A DNA stretch of 64,000 nt from Paraburkholderia nodosa (GCF_001718195.1 NZ_MCNV01000027.1:33559-97558); one strand, 5' to 3'; shown: positions 48,283 through 57,460, counted from the first letter of the stretch. Program-made: numbers and translations. The notes: a model not told the origin generated them from the sequence alone.

Positions 48283-49083
48283 ATGACGAAACGTTCTCTT
48301 TTTTCGACGCTCGCGAAGGTGAGCATACGGGCTGCCGGCGTCCGGGCCGGCTTGGCCGCGCTGGCGTTCTCATGCGTCTTTGGGGTCGGATCTGTCGCGG
48401 CGCAGGAAAACATTCCGCTCGACCGCGCTCCCGATAACGGCGAAAATCTTGCTTCGCTGCAACACGGCGCCAAATTGTTTGTAAACTATTGTCTGAATTG
48501 CCATAGTGCGAACTTGATGCGCTATAGCCGGTTGCAGGTTCTCGGCATTCCGCAGAAGCAAATCGAAGATAATCTGTTGTTTACGACCGACAAGGTCGGC
48601 AACACGATGTCCATCGCGATGCGCCCGGACGACGCGAAGGCGTGGTTCGGCGTAGCGCCGCCGGACCTCTCCGTGGAAGCGCGGGCGAAAGGGCGAGACT
48701 GGCTGTACACGTACCTGCGCAGCTTCTACCGCGACGACACGCGGCCGACTGGCTGGAACAATCTGGTGTTCGAAAACGTGAGCATGCCGCACGTGCTGTG
48801 GCAGTTGCAGGGCATCCGCACGGCGAAGTTCGAGGACACGACGGACGAGGAAACCGGGGAAAAAGTCCGTCGCTTTGCCGGGTTCCAGCAGGTCACGCCG
48901 GGAACGCTCTCGCCGGTGGATTATGATGCCGACGTGGCCGACCTGGTGGCCTACCTCGGCTGGATGGCCGAACCCGAGCAGAAAACCCGCAGGCAGCTTG
49001 GCGTGTGGGTGCTCTTGTTCCTCGGCGTCTTGAGCTTTTTCGCGTGGCGATTGAACGCCGCGTACTGGAAAGATATCAAATAG
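48283..49083 (+). CDS. petC: Cytochrome c1 of the bc1 complex
   Basis: Heme c subunit that accepts electrons from the Rieske protein. The 266-residue precursor has a long signal peptide (AGLAALAFSCVFGVGSVAA), heme site Cys70-x-x-Cys73-His74 (NYCLNCHS), the axial methionine region NTMSIAMRPDDAKAWFG, PPDLSVEARAKG, and a C-terminal anchor helix LGVWVLLFLGVLSFFAWRL. Last gene of petABC, followed by a strong terminator. Confidence 0.96.
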   Translation: MTKRSLFSTLAKVSIRAAGVRAGLAALAFSCVFGVGSVAAQENIPLDRAPDNGENLASLQHGAKLFVNYCLNCHSANLMRYSRLQVLGIPQKQIEDNLLFTTDKVGNTMSIAMRPDDAKAWFGVAPPDLSVEARAKGRDWLYTYLRSFYRDDTRPTGWNNLVFENVSMPHVLWQLQGIRTAKFEDTTDEETGEKVRRFAGFQQVTPGTLSPVDYDADVADLVAYLGWMAEPEQKTRRQLGVWVLLFLGVLSFFAWRLNAAYWKDIK

Positions 49084-49121
49084 GCACGTCCTGACCGACG
49101 TGGGGCCGGTGCGACGAGATG

Positions 49122-49157
49122 CCGTCTGACGGTTCAGGGACCGTCAGACGGTTTTTT
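49122..49157 (+). terminator. Intrinsic terminator after petC
   Basis: Perfect 11-base arms (49122-49132 and 49141-49151), 8-base loop, then six T. Closes the pet operon 40 bases before sspA. Confidence 0.93.
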
Positions 49158-49197
49158 CGCCCGCTGGCCTTTTGGGTTTATTGAGGAAATGTAAATC

Positions 49198-49809
49198 ATG
49201 ATGGTTCTGTACTCCGGCACTACCTGCCCGTTCTCCCAGCGTTGCCGGCTGGTGTTGTTCGAAAAGGGCATGGACTTCGAAATCCGCGACGTCGACCTGT
49301 TCAACAAACCGGAAGACATCGCCGTGATGAATCCGTACGGTCAGGTGCCGATTCTGGTCGAGCGCGACCTGATTCTGTACGAGTCGAACATCATCAACGA
49401 GTATATCGACGAGCGCTTCCCGCATCCGCAGCTGATGCCGGCCGACCCGGTCCAGCGCGCCCGCGCGCGTTTGTTCCTGCTCAACTTCGAGAAGGAGCTG
49501 TTCGTGCACGTGAGCACGCTCGAAAACGAGAAGGGCAAGGCCGCCGAGAAGAACCACGAGAAGGCGCGCCTCGCGATCCGCGACCGCCTCACGCAGCTCG
49601 CGCCGATCTTCCTGAAGAACAAGTACATGCTGGGCGAAGAGTTCTCGATGCTCGACGTCGCCATCGCGCCGCTGCTGTGGCGCCTCGACCACTACGGCAT
49701 CGAGCTGTCGAAGAATGCCGCGCCGCTCATGAAGTATGCCGAGCGCATTTTCAGCCGTCCGGCGTATATCGAAGCGCTGACGCCGTCTGAAAAGGTCATG
49801 CGCCGTTAA
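49198..49809 (+). CDS. sspA: Stringent starvation protein A SspA
   Basis: GST-fold protein of 203 residues that binds RNA polymerase and modulates sigma-70 transcription under stress. Thioredoxin-like N-terminal domain VLYSGTTCPFSQRCRLVLFEKGMDFEIRDVD, the PYGQVPILVERDLILYESNIINEYIDERFPHPQL segment characteristic of SspA, and a helical C-terminal domain. In E. coli SspA lacks GST activity. The start is ATG 49198 or the adjacent 49201. Paired with sspB. Confidence 0.94.
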   Translation: MMVLYSGTTCPFSQRCRLVLFEKGMDFEIRDVDLFNKPEDIAVMNPYGQVPILVERDLILYESNIINEYIDERFPHPQLMPADPVQRARARLFLLNFEKELFVHVSTLENEKGKAAEKNHEKARLAIRDRLTQLAPIFLKNKYMLGEEFSMLDVAIAPLLWRLDHYGIELSKNAAPLMKYAERIFSRPAYIEALTPSEKVMRR

Positions 49810-49836
49810 GCAGTATCCTGGCAGTTGCAGGTAACA

Positions 49837-49873
49837 GAGGCGGCGTACACAGCGTGGGTGTGGACGCCGCCTC
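49837..49873 (+). other. Strong hairpin between sspA and sspB
   Basis: Arms GAGGCGGCGT (49837-49846) and ACGCCGCCTC (49864-49873) pair perfectly, extended inside by ACAC/GTGT. It ends 2-3 bases before the sspB ribosome site AAAGGA and has no U tract, so it is more likely a processing or translation-control hairpin than a terminator. Confidence 0.5.
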
Positions 49874-49888
49874 GTGAAAGGATTGTTG

Positions 49889-50395
49889 ATGCAAGAGATT
49901 TCCACCAAGCCGTATTTGCTGCGCGCGCTGTACGAGTGGTGCACGGACAACGGCTTCACGCCGCACATCGCGGTGCGGGTCGATAACCGCACACGCGTGC
50001 CGCGCCAGTTCGTGCGTGACGGCGAGATCGTGCTGAACATCAGCTTCGAGGCGACGAGCCAGTTGCAGATGGGCAACGAGATGATCGAGTTCCACGCGCG
50101 CTTCTCGGGCAAGTCGCACAAGATCGAGGTGCCGGTGTCGAACGTGCTCGCGATCTACGCCCGCGAGAACGGTCAGGGCATGGCGTTCCCGGTCGAGTCG
50201 CCGCCCGGCGACGCCGACGACGTGCTGTCCTCCGAGGACCACGAAGAAGCCGAAGCACATGAGGCGCCTGCAGTGCGCGACGAACCTGCCGAGGAACCCG
50301 CCGCGCCGCTCGCGCCGGTCGCGACGCGCGCCGCCGACAAAGATGACGATGGCGGCAACAAGGGCGGCAAGGGCCACCTCAAGATCGTTAAATGA
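49889..50395 (+). CDS. sspB: ClpXP protease specificity-enhancing factor SspB
   Basis: Adaptor that tethers ssrA-tagged proteins to ClpXP. The 168-residue product has the SspB fold (TKPYLLRALYEWCTDNGFTPHIAVRVD, EIVLNISFEATSQLQMGNEMIEFHARFSGK, VPVSNVLAIYARENGQGMAF). A long flexible acidic linker is followed by a basic C-terminal motif GGKGHLKIVK, the ClpX-binding tail. ATG 49889 follows AAAGGA. Partner of sspA in the usual order. Confidence 0.95.
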   Translation: MQEISTKPYLLRALYEWCTDNGFTPHIAVRVDNRTRVPRQFVRDGEIVLNISFEATSQLQMGNEMIEFHARFSGKSHKIEVPVSNVLAIYARENGQGMAFPVESPPGDADDVLSSEDHEEAEAHEAPAVRDEPAEEPAAPLAPVATRAADKDDDGGNKGGKGHLKIVK

Positions 50396-50413
50396 AGTAG
50401 AATAGCGGGCTAC

Positions 50414-50489
<76 letters not shown>

Positions 50490-50510
50490 TATTCGAAGCA
50501 ATGCGTCAAG

Positions 50511-50545
50511 ACAAAGGGTTACGTGAAATTCACGTGACCCTTTGT
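50511..50545. terminator. Terminator after tRNA-Thr
   Basis: Seventeen-base near-perfect inverted repeat (50511-50527 with 50529-50545, one G-U pair) 21 bases after the tRNA. The T-rich tail is short (GTGCTTTCT). Its other side faces the convergent CDF gene. Confidence 0.65.
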
Positions 50546-50574
50546 GCTTTCTGCACCCGCCCGCACCAGATTCC

Positions 50575-51525
50575 TCACTCCGCCCATTGCGGATCGCTCG
50601 TGAACATGATCGTGAGCCAGCGGTGCGACTCGTCGCCGCCGATGGCCCGGCCGATTTCGTCTCGGATCGCGTCCCATTCGGCGATGCGCTTCGCCGGCAT
50701 GTCGGGCGGCACGACGAAATACAGCTCGATCTCGCGGGAGCGGCCCACTTTCGCGACATAAGCCCGGTAATACTCGAAGGCGTAGCGCTCGACGAAGCGT
50801 TTCGCGACGGCATCGACATGCTGCTTGAGATCCGGGGGCGCCACGAGCAGCACATCCAGCAGCGCCTGGCGGATCTCCGCGAGCGGAATCGGGATGATCA
50901 CCACGCACACCACCACGAGCGCCGCCGGGTCGACATAGGGGGTGAAGCGCTCCCATGTCGTTCCCTGAATTGCATAGCCGACGCTGAAGGCGACCAGCAG
51001 CGCCGCTGTAATGCCCGCGGACATGATCCATGACTTGATATCGAGGCGCACGAAATCCGAGTGGATCCGGCGGTTCGCGCGCGATTCGAATACCGCCATC
51101 GCCGCGCAGGCACTCACGGTGAGGACGGCGTAGACGAGTGCGGGACCGAAGTGCAGTTCGTGGCCGCCGGAGAGCAGGTTGGTGATGCCGTTGATCAGCG
51201 CGTAGACGGCCACGCCCACGAGCAGCGTGCTGTTGAGCCCGAGCACCATGGGTTCGAGATGCCAGAAGCCCATGGTGAATCGCTCGCGCCATTTGCGCGG
51301 CAGGTCGACGTTGACCGCGTACGAGGTGATCAGTCGCACGACGGCGAGTGCGAGCGCGCTCATGCTCGCGTCGACGAGCGAATAGACTCCGTCGAACACA
51401 ATCGAAAACGAGCCGGAGATCAGGCCGAACAGAATGCCGATGAGGGCGATCACCAACGTCGTGGCGATCGATAGCGTCAGCACGCTGCTCTCGTCGGAAG
51501 CACTGAAGAAGCGAAGCCGTTCCAT
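50575..51525 (-). CDS. Cation diffusion facilitator family transporter
   Basis: Metal-proton antiporter of the CDF family, 316 residues, with about six membrane helices in the first 215 residues and a cytoplasmic C-terminal domain. The metal-site helix reads SFSIVFDGVYSLVDA, where the usual first ligand pattern is D-x-x-x-D rather than H-x-x-x-D, as in iron- or manganese-type members. The second pair appears in HSDFVRLDIKSWIMSAG. Which metal is carried is uncertain. It converges on the tRNA. Confidence 0.85.
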   Translation of the reverse strand: MERLRFFSASDESSVLTLSIATTLVIALIGILFGLISGSFSIVFDGVYSLVDASMSALALAVVRLITSYAVNVDLPRKWRERFTMGFWHLEPMVLGLNSTLLVGVAVYALINGITNLLSGGHELHFGPALVYAVLTVSACAAMAVFESRANRRIHSDFVRLDIKSWIMSAGITAALLVAFSVGYAIQGTTWERFTPYVDPAALVVVCVVIIPIPLAEIRQALLDVLLVAPPDLKQHVDAVAKRFVERYAFEYYRAYVAKVGRSREIELYFVVPPDMPAKRIAEWDAIRDEIGRAIGGDESHRWLTIMFTSDPQWAE

Positions 51526-51594
51526 GATGTCTGCCCTGCGCGAGGATGAGCAAGACTAGCCGACTCGCCGGGACGCCGTCTCGGCGTTGCGCGG

Positions 51595-54375
51595 TCAGCT
51601 TGCTTCGCGCGCCATCGAGTCGGCGCGGCCTTCCACGAGGTCGATCTCCTGTGGCGACAGGCCGAATGCCGCATAGAGGCGTCGATCGATCTCGCGCGCG
51701 ATGCCGTCCGCTTCAGCGGCGTCGCATGCGGACTGCCCGGCGCGCAGCAAGCGGGTCACGCAGTCGGCGACTTCGCTGCGCACCGAAGCGCCGCCCGGCA
51801 CGGGCAAGGCGTCGATCATCGATGTCGTGAACGCCACGCCGCCGTTGTAGCTCGACGCGCCGTACTTCGCGCGGATCAGGAACACCGAGAGCGGGCAGTT
51901 GAGCAACGCCGCCGCGAACTTCAGCAGGTCCTCGTCGTCCGAGCGCAGGATCAGTGTGGTCTTGCCTGGGATCGTGTCGCCTGCGAGATCGAGCGTCGCA
52001 TCGAGCCGTGTGAGGCCTTTCACGATCACCTTTTTCGCGTTGGCTTTCGCGCCGTAGCCGTTCCCGAACGTCGACGCGAAGCGCTCGCGCTCGACCACGG
52101 GTGCCTCGTAGCGTCGCCCGAGATAGGTCATCGGCTTGCTGCCCCAGCGCGAGACGTAGCGCCCGAGCGTGCCGGTGTTCACCACGCGGTAGTGTTGGTC
52201 CGGCTGGAATCGGCCGTCGGCCGCTTCGACGAGGGGCGCGAGCCGGTAGGCGTCCGACGTCGCACAGGCGTTCTCGCAGGGCAGCAGCGAACCGAGTGTG
52301 GGGTGCGCACCGGCGAACCGCTGCACGAACGCGGCGTGCGGCGAGAGCAATGCGTCGAGCGGCCATGGCGCCTCGAGCGAGCGTTTGTCGGTTTGCGCAA
52401 GCTCGGTGAGCGTCTCGCGGTCGATGCGCGCGGTCGCGATGGCAGGCGTGCCCGACTCGCGAAAGAGCGTGATGATCGAATCCACACGCGCCTGCTCGAA
52501 TACGTCGCGGCCGAGCCTGACGATGCGTTCGATCTTGTCCAGATGCCGTGCGCGCAACGCATTGCCGAAGGGCTTCGAGAGCCACTTGTCGGGCGTGAGA
52601 TACGCCATCGCGCCGCCTGGCCTCAGGAGCGCGAGGCCGAGCTCGATGAACACGATGTAGAGGTCCCAGTTGCCCCGCGCGCTCGGCCAGCGCTGCGCCA
52701 GCCGCTCGCGCAACGCGCGCTGGCCCTGGTTGATCATGCGCTCGGAGTCGATATAGGGCGGATTCGCTATGACGGCGTCGAAGCGCTCGAAGTCGCCTTC
52801 GTCGGTGAGGAGGTCGGCGAATTCGATGCGCCATTCGAACGCCGCGGCGTTTTCGGGGGGCGTGTCGGCCTGGTGGTTCGCGAGGGCGTTGCGCAACGCT
52901 TCGCGCAATTGCGCGCATCGGGCGATTTCGGCGTGCCTCGCCGCGGCTGTAGCCGTCGCCCGCAGTCTAGCCGCGCTGGCACGATAGTTCGCCACTGGCT
53001 CAGCGTAGCCGCGCAGCGGCGTATCGAAGTCGAAACGGCTGAGCGTCGCATTGCCTGCTTTGAGGTTGGTCTCGAGGTTCGGCAGAGAAGCGGTGAAATC
53101 GGCGTGTTCGAGCAGTTCGATCCACAGCCGCAGGCGCGCCATGCCGACCGAATCCGGGTTGATATCCACACCGAAAAGCGAGTGCTCGACGATGTCCCGC
53201 TTGACACTGAAGAGCGCGGCTTCGATCTTGCGGATGGTCGTGCCATCGCGCTCGCGGGTGAGCGGTTCGCCGTTCGCATGCGTCACGCAAAGCCGGTCCG
53301 CGGTGACGTCGATGCGGCAAGCGCTGAGTGCTTCGCGGTCCTGCGCGTTCAGCAAGCCGAGGCGCACTTTCAGCGCCAGCAACTCGTTGAGCGCTGAAAC
53401 GAGCAGATGCCCCGAGCCCACTGCGGGATCGCAGATGCGCAGCGAGTCCAGAATCGCGCGCGCCTCGTCGCGGCTTCCGATCGATGCGCCGATCAGTTCG
53501 GATAGCTGATCGATGTTCGTGCAGTGCCAGCCTTTGGCGCGATTCAGCCGATTGAGCGCCGCCTGCGTGATGGCGGGACGGGCGAGTTGCATCGCGACGC
53601 TGCCGGGCGTGTACCAGGCGCCGTCGCGGTATCCGTTGAGCTTTTCGAAGACGAGCCCGAGCGAAGAGGCATCGAGGCAACGCCTGTTCGCCACGGTTGG
53701 CTCTCGCGCCACCAGACCGGCGGAGAAGTCGAAGGTGGCGAGAAAATCGAGCAGATAGGCAAGCGTGTGCCGCTCGCCGCTCGCATCGGGGAGCACGGTC
53801 GCCTCGTACGGCGGCAGCGTGGCGCGATCGTCGAGCATGCTCATGCCGAGCAGGCTACGGTCCAGGTCTTGCGGCGCGAACCGCGAACCGTCGAAGCGGG
53901 GAAGGTGAGCGAAGCGGGCTGGCGGCGTGTCGTCACCGGCGCCGAGGACGGTGTCGCACAGCGCGTCGAGATCGCTGAACGAGCGGATGCGTTGGGCGTT
54001 CAGGAACGCGTAGGCCGCATCGTCGCCGTGGAGCGTCAGCAGACGCGTTTCGAGCACCTTGAGAAATACGAGGCGGCTGATCCAGGCGATGCAAAGCCGG
54101 AGCGCGAGTTCGAAATGGTCGGTCTTCGGCCCCTCGCCTGGGCTCTCTCCGTCGCAGGCGGCGAGGCGCGACAGCGCGAGTTCGATCAGCGCGCCGGGCA
54201 AACGCTCGTGCGGCGCGGGTCGCGCGACGGTGCGCCTCATGCCGGAAACGCTCTCCCGCAACCCGACGATATGCAGCAGTTCGGCGTAAAAGCCTTCGTC
54301 GAGCCCAGCACCGGCGCTGGCGCGGCGCGTGCGCGGTTTGCGCGCGCGGCGTGTCTGCTGGGTGGTTGCTGGCAT
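51595..54375 (-). CDS. Eco57I-type N6-adenine DNA methyltransferase, no nuclease seen
   Basis: Large protein of 926 residues (ATG 54375; an ATG at 54423 would add 16). The N-terminal lysine/arginine-rich tail is followed by EGFYAELLHIVGLRE and ITWI-type helices (AWISRLVFLKVLETRL). Next come LVFEKLNGYRDGAWYTPG, SAM motif I CDPAVGSGHLL (about 313), FGVDINPDSVGMARLRLWIELL, catalytic ANPPYID (about 538), and a TaqI-like target-recognition C-terminus. In type IIG relatives I know, a PD-(D/E)XK nuclease domain often precedes the ELLHIVGL segment. Here only about 25 residues do, so it looks like a methyltransferase without its nuclease. The divergent 54620 gene leaves no room for a remnant. Confidence 0.82.
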   Translation of the reverse strand: MPATTQQTRRARKPRTRRASAGAGLDEGFYAELLHIVGLRESVSGMRRTVARPAPHERLPGALIELALSRLAACDGESPGEGPKTDHFELALRLCIAWISRLVFLKVLETRLLTLHGDDAAYAFLNAQRIRSFSDLDALCDTVLGAGDDTPPARFAHLPRFDGSRFAPQDLDRSLLGMSMLDDRATLPPYEATVLPDASGERHTLAYLLDFLATFDFSAGLVAREPTVANRRCLDASSLGLVFEKLNGYRDGAWYTPGSVAMQLARPAITQAALNRLNRAKGWHCTNIDQLSELIGASIGSRDEARAILDSLRICDPAVGSGHLLVSALNELLALKVRLGLLNAQDREALSACRIDVTADRLCVTHANGEPLTRERDGTTIRKIEAALFSVKRDIVEHSLFGVDINPDSVGMARLRLWIELLEHADFTASLPNLETNLKAGNATLSRFDFDTPLRGYAEPVANYRASAARLRATATAAARHAEIARCAQLREALRNALANHQADTPPENAAAFEWRIEFADLLTDEGDFERFDAVIANPPYIDSERMINQGQRALRERLAQRWPSARGNWDLYIVFIELGLALLRPGGAMAYLTPDKWLSKPFGNALRARHLDKIERIVRLGRDVFEQARVDSIITLFRESGTPAIATARIDRETLTELAQTDKRSLEAPWPLDALLSPHAAFVQRFAGAHPTLGSLLPCENACATSDAYRLAPLVEAADGRFQPDQHYRVVNTGTLGRYVSRWGSKPMTYLGRRYEAPVVERERFASTFGNGYGAKANAKKVIVKGLTRLDATLDLAGDTIPGKTTLILRSDDEDLLKFAAALLNCPLSVFLIRAKYGASSYNGGVAFTTSMIDALPVPGGASVRSEVADCVTRLLRAGQSACDAAEADGIAREIDRRLYAAFGLSPQEIDLVEGRADSMAREAS

Positions 54376-54619
54376 GGTCTCGTGCGGGTGGGCCTGGCCT
54401 GACGGGGCGCGGTCGGCGCCCATTTTACTGCCGGGCGGGCGCGTTTCGTCCTACGTCGTCTGGCCTGGTCGACGCGCCCGCCCGTCTGAGCGATCATCGT
54501 TGCGAAGGCGACGTGGCGGAACGCGCCGCGTCGCTCTGCTATATGATGGCGCCCCGCGGCGGCAACCCGCGGGCCAGGTACGAATCGACGAACTGGCCCG
54601 CCGCACCGAATATCCGACT

Positions 54620-55768
54620 ATGACCGAACATCCCACTCTTACCTGGCCCGACACCGAAGGCCCGCGCACGGTGCGCTGGCGCTCCGAGGCTGGCGTGCCG
54701 GCGCCCAAACGCGTGGTCATCGCCGACGATCGCACGACTGCGGACGCTGCGTACCGCCTTGCCTGCGAAGGCACCGCCCTCCTGTGGCGCGGCGACTATC
54801 AGAACGCACGTCAGCTGCTGCAGGCCATGGCGCGCCGCGGGGAGCGCAAACCCCGCAAGGCTGCGCCGCCCAAGGCGCCGGCTTCACCGCTCGAAGCGTT
54901 TCATCTGCATCGCCAGGTGCAGGCGCAGCGTGCCCGCACGCTCGGCATGGTGCTGATTCCGCTCGAAGGCGACTACAGCATCAACCTGCGCCGCGCACCC
55001 GACGTCCGGCTCGCGTGCGAAGAGGCGTGGGGCGCGGCCGATGGCGAAGCTTCCGCGGCGTCGCTGCGCGAAATTCTGGGTCTGGTCGGCGCCCACGAAT
55101 GGCGCAAGAAGGGTGTCGAGATCGCGGCGCTGAACGGCGCGCGCATTCATCCGTACTACGGTGTGTTCTCGCCGGTGCGCGGCGAATACGTCGATCTCGT
55201 CGCGCGCACGGCGCTGCCGTCGCTCGAAAAGGCCTTCGACATCGGCACGGGCACGGGCGTGCTCGCCGCCGTGCTCGCCTCGCGCGGCGTGAAGAACGTG
55301 GTCGCGACTGATCAGGATGCCCGCGCGCTGGCTTGCGCGAACGAGAACCTTGACCGCCTCGGCTACGCCGCGCAGGTCGAGGTCGTCGAGGCGGATCTGT
55401 TCCCGCCGGGGCGCGCGCCGCTCATCGTCTGCAATCCGCCATGGGTGCCGGCGCGGCCCGCGTCGCCCATCGAGTACGCCGTGTTCGATCCCGAGAGCCG
55501 CATGCTGCGCGGCTTTCTCGGCAGCCTCAAGGATCATCTCGAGACGGGTGGCGAGGGGTGGTTGATTTTGTCCGACTTCGCGGAGCATCTCGGGTTGCGC
55601 ACGCGCGAATCGCTCATCGAGATGATCGTGGAGGCGGGGCTCGAAGTGGTGGGCCGGGAGGACATTCGCCCGCGGCACCCGAAAGCGTCGGATCCGACCG
55701 ATCCGCTCTATCGTGCGCGCGCGGCCGAACTGACGTCGCTGTGGCGCCTCAAGGTGCGCGCAGAGTGA
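54620..55768 (+). CDS. Class I SAM-dependent methyltransferase (PrmB/RlmG-like)
   Basis: Product of 382 residues from ATG 54620 (the frame runs further upstream without family sequence). The N-terminal half is uncharacterised (SPLEAFHLHRQVQ, LIPLEGDYSINLR). The C-terminal methyltransferase has HPYYGVFSPVRGEYVDLVAR, motif I AFDIGTGTGVLAAVLA and catalytic-loop NPPW. That pattern places it near the MTS/PrmB/RlmG enzymes that modify glutamine or guanine N2. The NPPW variant and unusual N-terminus leave the substrate unknown. Divergent from the Eco57I-type gene. Confidence 0.85.
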   Translation: MTEHPTLTWPDTEGPRTVRWRSEAGVPAPKRVVIADDRTTADAAYRLACEGTALLWRGDYQNARQLLQAMARRGERKPRKAAPPKAPASPLEAFHLHRQVQAQRARTLGMVLIPLEGDYSINLRRAPDVRLACEEAWGAADGEASAASLREILGLVGAHEWRKKGVEIAALNGARIHPYYGVFSPVRGEYVDLVARTALPSLEKAFDIGTGTGVLAAVLASRGVKNVVATDQDARALACANENLDRLGYAAQVEVVEADLFPPGRAPLIVCNPPWVPARPASPIEYAVFDPESRMLRGFLGSLKDHLETGGEGWLILSDFAEHLGLRTRESLIEMIVEAGLEVVGREDIRPRHPKASDPTDPLYRARAAELTSLWRLKVRAE

Positions 55769-55788
55769 GCCGGAGGGAAAAAGCGTTG

Positions 55789-55822
55789 GCAAAAAAGAAG
55801 AGGCCGGGCCGCTAACGGCCCG
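55789..55822 (-). terminator. Terminator for the small minus-strand gene
   Basis: Seven-base GC arms at 55805-55811 and 55816-55822 with CTAA between. Read on the minus strand it is followed by a T-rich stretch (complement of 55791-55800). Confidence 0.45.
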
Positions 55823-55891
55823 TGCGGGTATCGAGTATCGGCGTCGGCGGCCTGGCTGCCACGCCGGGTGTGCGTCAGATTTACATCGGCT

Positions 55892-56212
55892 TCAGCCCGG
55901 ATAGGCCTCGTCGACCTTGAGGCCTGCCAGCTTGAAAATCACGCGCAGCGTTTGTGGCTTGATATCGCGGCGCGACGCCAGTGCCGACATCACGAAATCG
56001 AGCACCTTCGCGTACTTCAGCAGAATCAGGCAGGTCTCGAGATCCGAAGGGCCGTCGCGCATGCTTTCCGCGACCCGCAACATCTCCACCGAGATGTCGC
56101 GCGCCATTTCCAGCTCCAGTTGCTGCTTTTCCGTCCAGTCGGGAACCGTGACGAGTTTCGTAAGCAGTTCCTGGAATTTTTGCTCTGCGTTTCCGTCAGG
56201 TATCGTATTCAT
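55892..56212 (-). CDS. Hypothetical small helical protein
   Basis: I do not recognise this 106-residue protein. It is predicted all-helical and moderately charged (KFQELLTKLVTVPDWTEKQ, ISVEMLRVAESMRDGPSD, CLILLKYAKVLDFVMSALAS), with no signal or membrane segment. The likely start is the ATG whose complement is 56210-56212, with GGGG as its ribosome site. That site and start codon are flanked by a 7-base inverted repeat (56212-56228). It is a real-looking gene: a reading frame with normal codon usage and its own terminator, between two methyltransferase genes. Confidence 0.7.
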   Translation of the reverse strand: MNTIPDGNAEQKFQELLTKLVTVPDWTEKQQLELEMARDISVEMLRVAESMRDGPSDLETCLILLKYAKVLDFVMSALASRRDIKPQTLRVIFKLAGLKVDEAYPG

Positions 56213-56228
56213 TGCATGCCCCATGCAA
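56212..56228 (-). repeat. Hairpin over the ribosome site of the small gene
   Basis: TTGCATG and CATGCAA flank CCC. In the minus-strand mRNA the loop is GGG, the apparent Shine-Dalgarno, and the right arm runs into the ATG. Could block translation or be an operator. Confidence 0.4.
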
Positions 56229-56589
56229 GGCCGCACAGCGTCGCGCGCTCTTTGCGCAGCGAGGACTGCGCCAGCCTGATTCATCGCAACCGGCACTCCC
56301 GGTGCGACCTCCCAATGCGCGCCTGTCGATTCGTTGCCGGCCGGTCGCGCTGCGTTTTGGTCCTTTTTTTGGGCATCGGGGACGAAAAAATCCTCGTGTC
56401 TCTTCTATTCAACCCCTCCCTGCTGTTCGCACGTGGGTCAGCGTGCCGGGACGCTATTACGACACTGGCCGCTCTTATGGGTTCGGCAGCCTCGACTCGC
56501 TTTTTTCGTAAAATGACAGAATTACTGCAACCCTTCTGTCGCCTGTCGCACGTTTCGCGACATACCACGCCTTTCATCCGATCACGCCG
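56229..56589. other. Divergent intergenic region
   Basis: About 360 bases between the small minus-strand gene and the methyltransferase at 56590. It must hold promoters for both. A TAAAAT at 56509-56514 is a possible -10 for the plus-strand gene. No ORF, RNA gene or repeat is convincing here. Confidence 0.3.
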
Positions 56590-57441
56590 ATGTCCAGCAA
56601 GACCTACGAAGTCCGTCCGAACCAGTCTGTCGAACTCCTCAAGGAGCTCCACATCCTGACGCGCGACGGCAAGATGAACCAGGACAGCCGCCGCAAGCTG
56701 AAGCAGGTCTATCACCTGTTCCAGTTCATCGAGCCGCTGCTCAAGGACCTCAAGCAGGATGGCCGCGACGTGACCCTCGTCGATCACGGGGCGGGCAAGT
56801 CCTATCTGGGCTTTATTCTCTACGACCTGTTCTTCAAGGATCAGCGCGACAGGTCACACATTTATGGCATCGAGACGCGCGACGAGCTCGTGCAGCACTC
56901 GCAGGAACTGGCCAAACGGCTGGGCTTTGGCGGGATGTCGTTCCTGAACCTGTCGGTCGCCGATTCGATCACCTCGCCGCAGCTGCCGCCAACGGTCGAT
57001 ATCGTGACGGCGCTGCATGCCTGCGACACCGCCACCGACGACGCCCTGCGCTTCGCACTCAAGAAGCACGCGCGCTACATCGTGGTCGTGCCGTGCTGCC
57101 AGGCCGAGGTGGCGGGAGTACTGCGCCGCAACAAGGGCAAGTCGCTCGGCCAGGCACTCACGGAGATCTGGCGCCATCCGCTGCATACGCGCGAATTCGG
57201 CAGCCAGATCACCAACGTGCTGCGCTGTCTGCAACTCGAGGCGCACGGCTATCAGGTGAGCGTGACGGAACTGGTGGGCTGGGAGCACTCGATGAAGAAC
57301 GAACTCATCATCGCCCAGTACAAGGATTTGCCGAGGCGCCGTCCGGCGGAGCGGCTCAACGAGATTCTCGAGACGTTCGGGCTGGCGGACCTGCGCGAGC
57401 GCTTTTTCGCCGACGAGGGCGAGGCGGCAACCGAAGGCTGA
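56590..57441 (+). CDS. SAM-dependent methyltransferase (Methyltransf_32 type)
   Basis: Product of 283 residues with the Methyltransf_32 pattern seen in GSTCD and TRM13-like proteins. A helical start (KTYEVRPNQSVELLKELHILTRDGKMNQDSRRKLKQVYHL) precedes SAM motif VDHGAGKSYLGFILYDLF, then VTALHACDTATDDALRFALKK and the cysteine pair VVPCCQAEV. The last two suggest RNA or metal contacts. The substrate is not known. It stands alone, converging with DUF1415. Confidence 0.85.
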   Translation: MSSKTYEVRPNQSVELLKELHILTRDGKMNQDSRRKLKQVYHLFQFIEPLLKDLKQDGRDVTLVDHGAGKSYLGFILYDLFFKDQRDRSHIYGIETRDELVQHSQELAKRLGFGGMSFLNLSVADSITSPQLPPTVDIVTALHACDTATDDALRFALKKHARYIVVVPCCQAEVAGVLRRNKGKSLGQALTEIWRHPLHTREFGSQITNVLRCLQLEAHGYQVSVTELVGWEHSMKNELIIAQYKDLPRRRPAERLNEILETFGLADLRERFFADEGEAATEG

Positions 57442-57460
57442 ACTCGTGAGCAGCGCGGCG

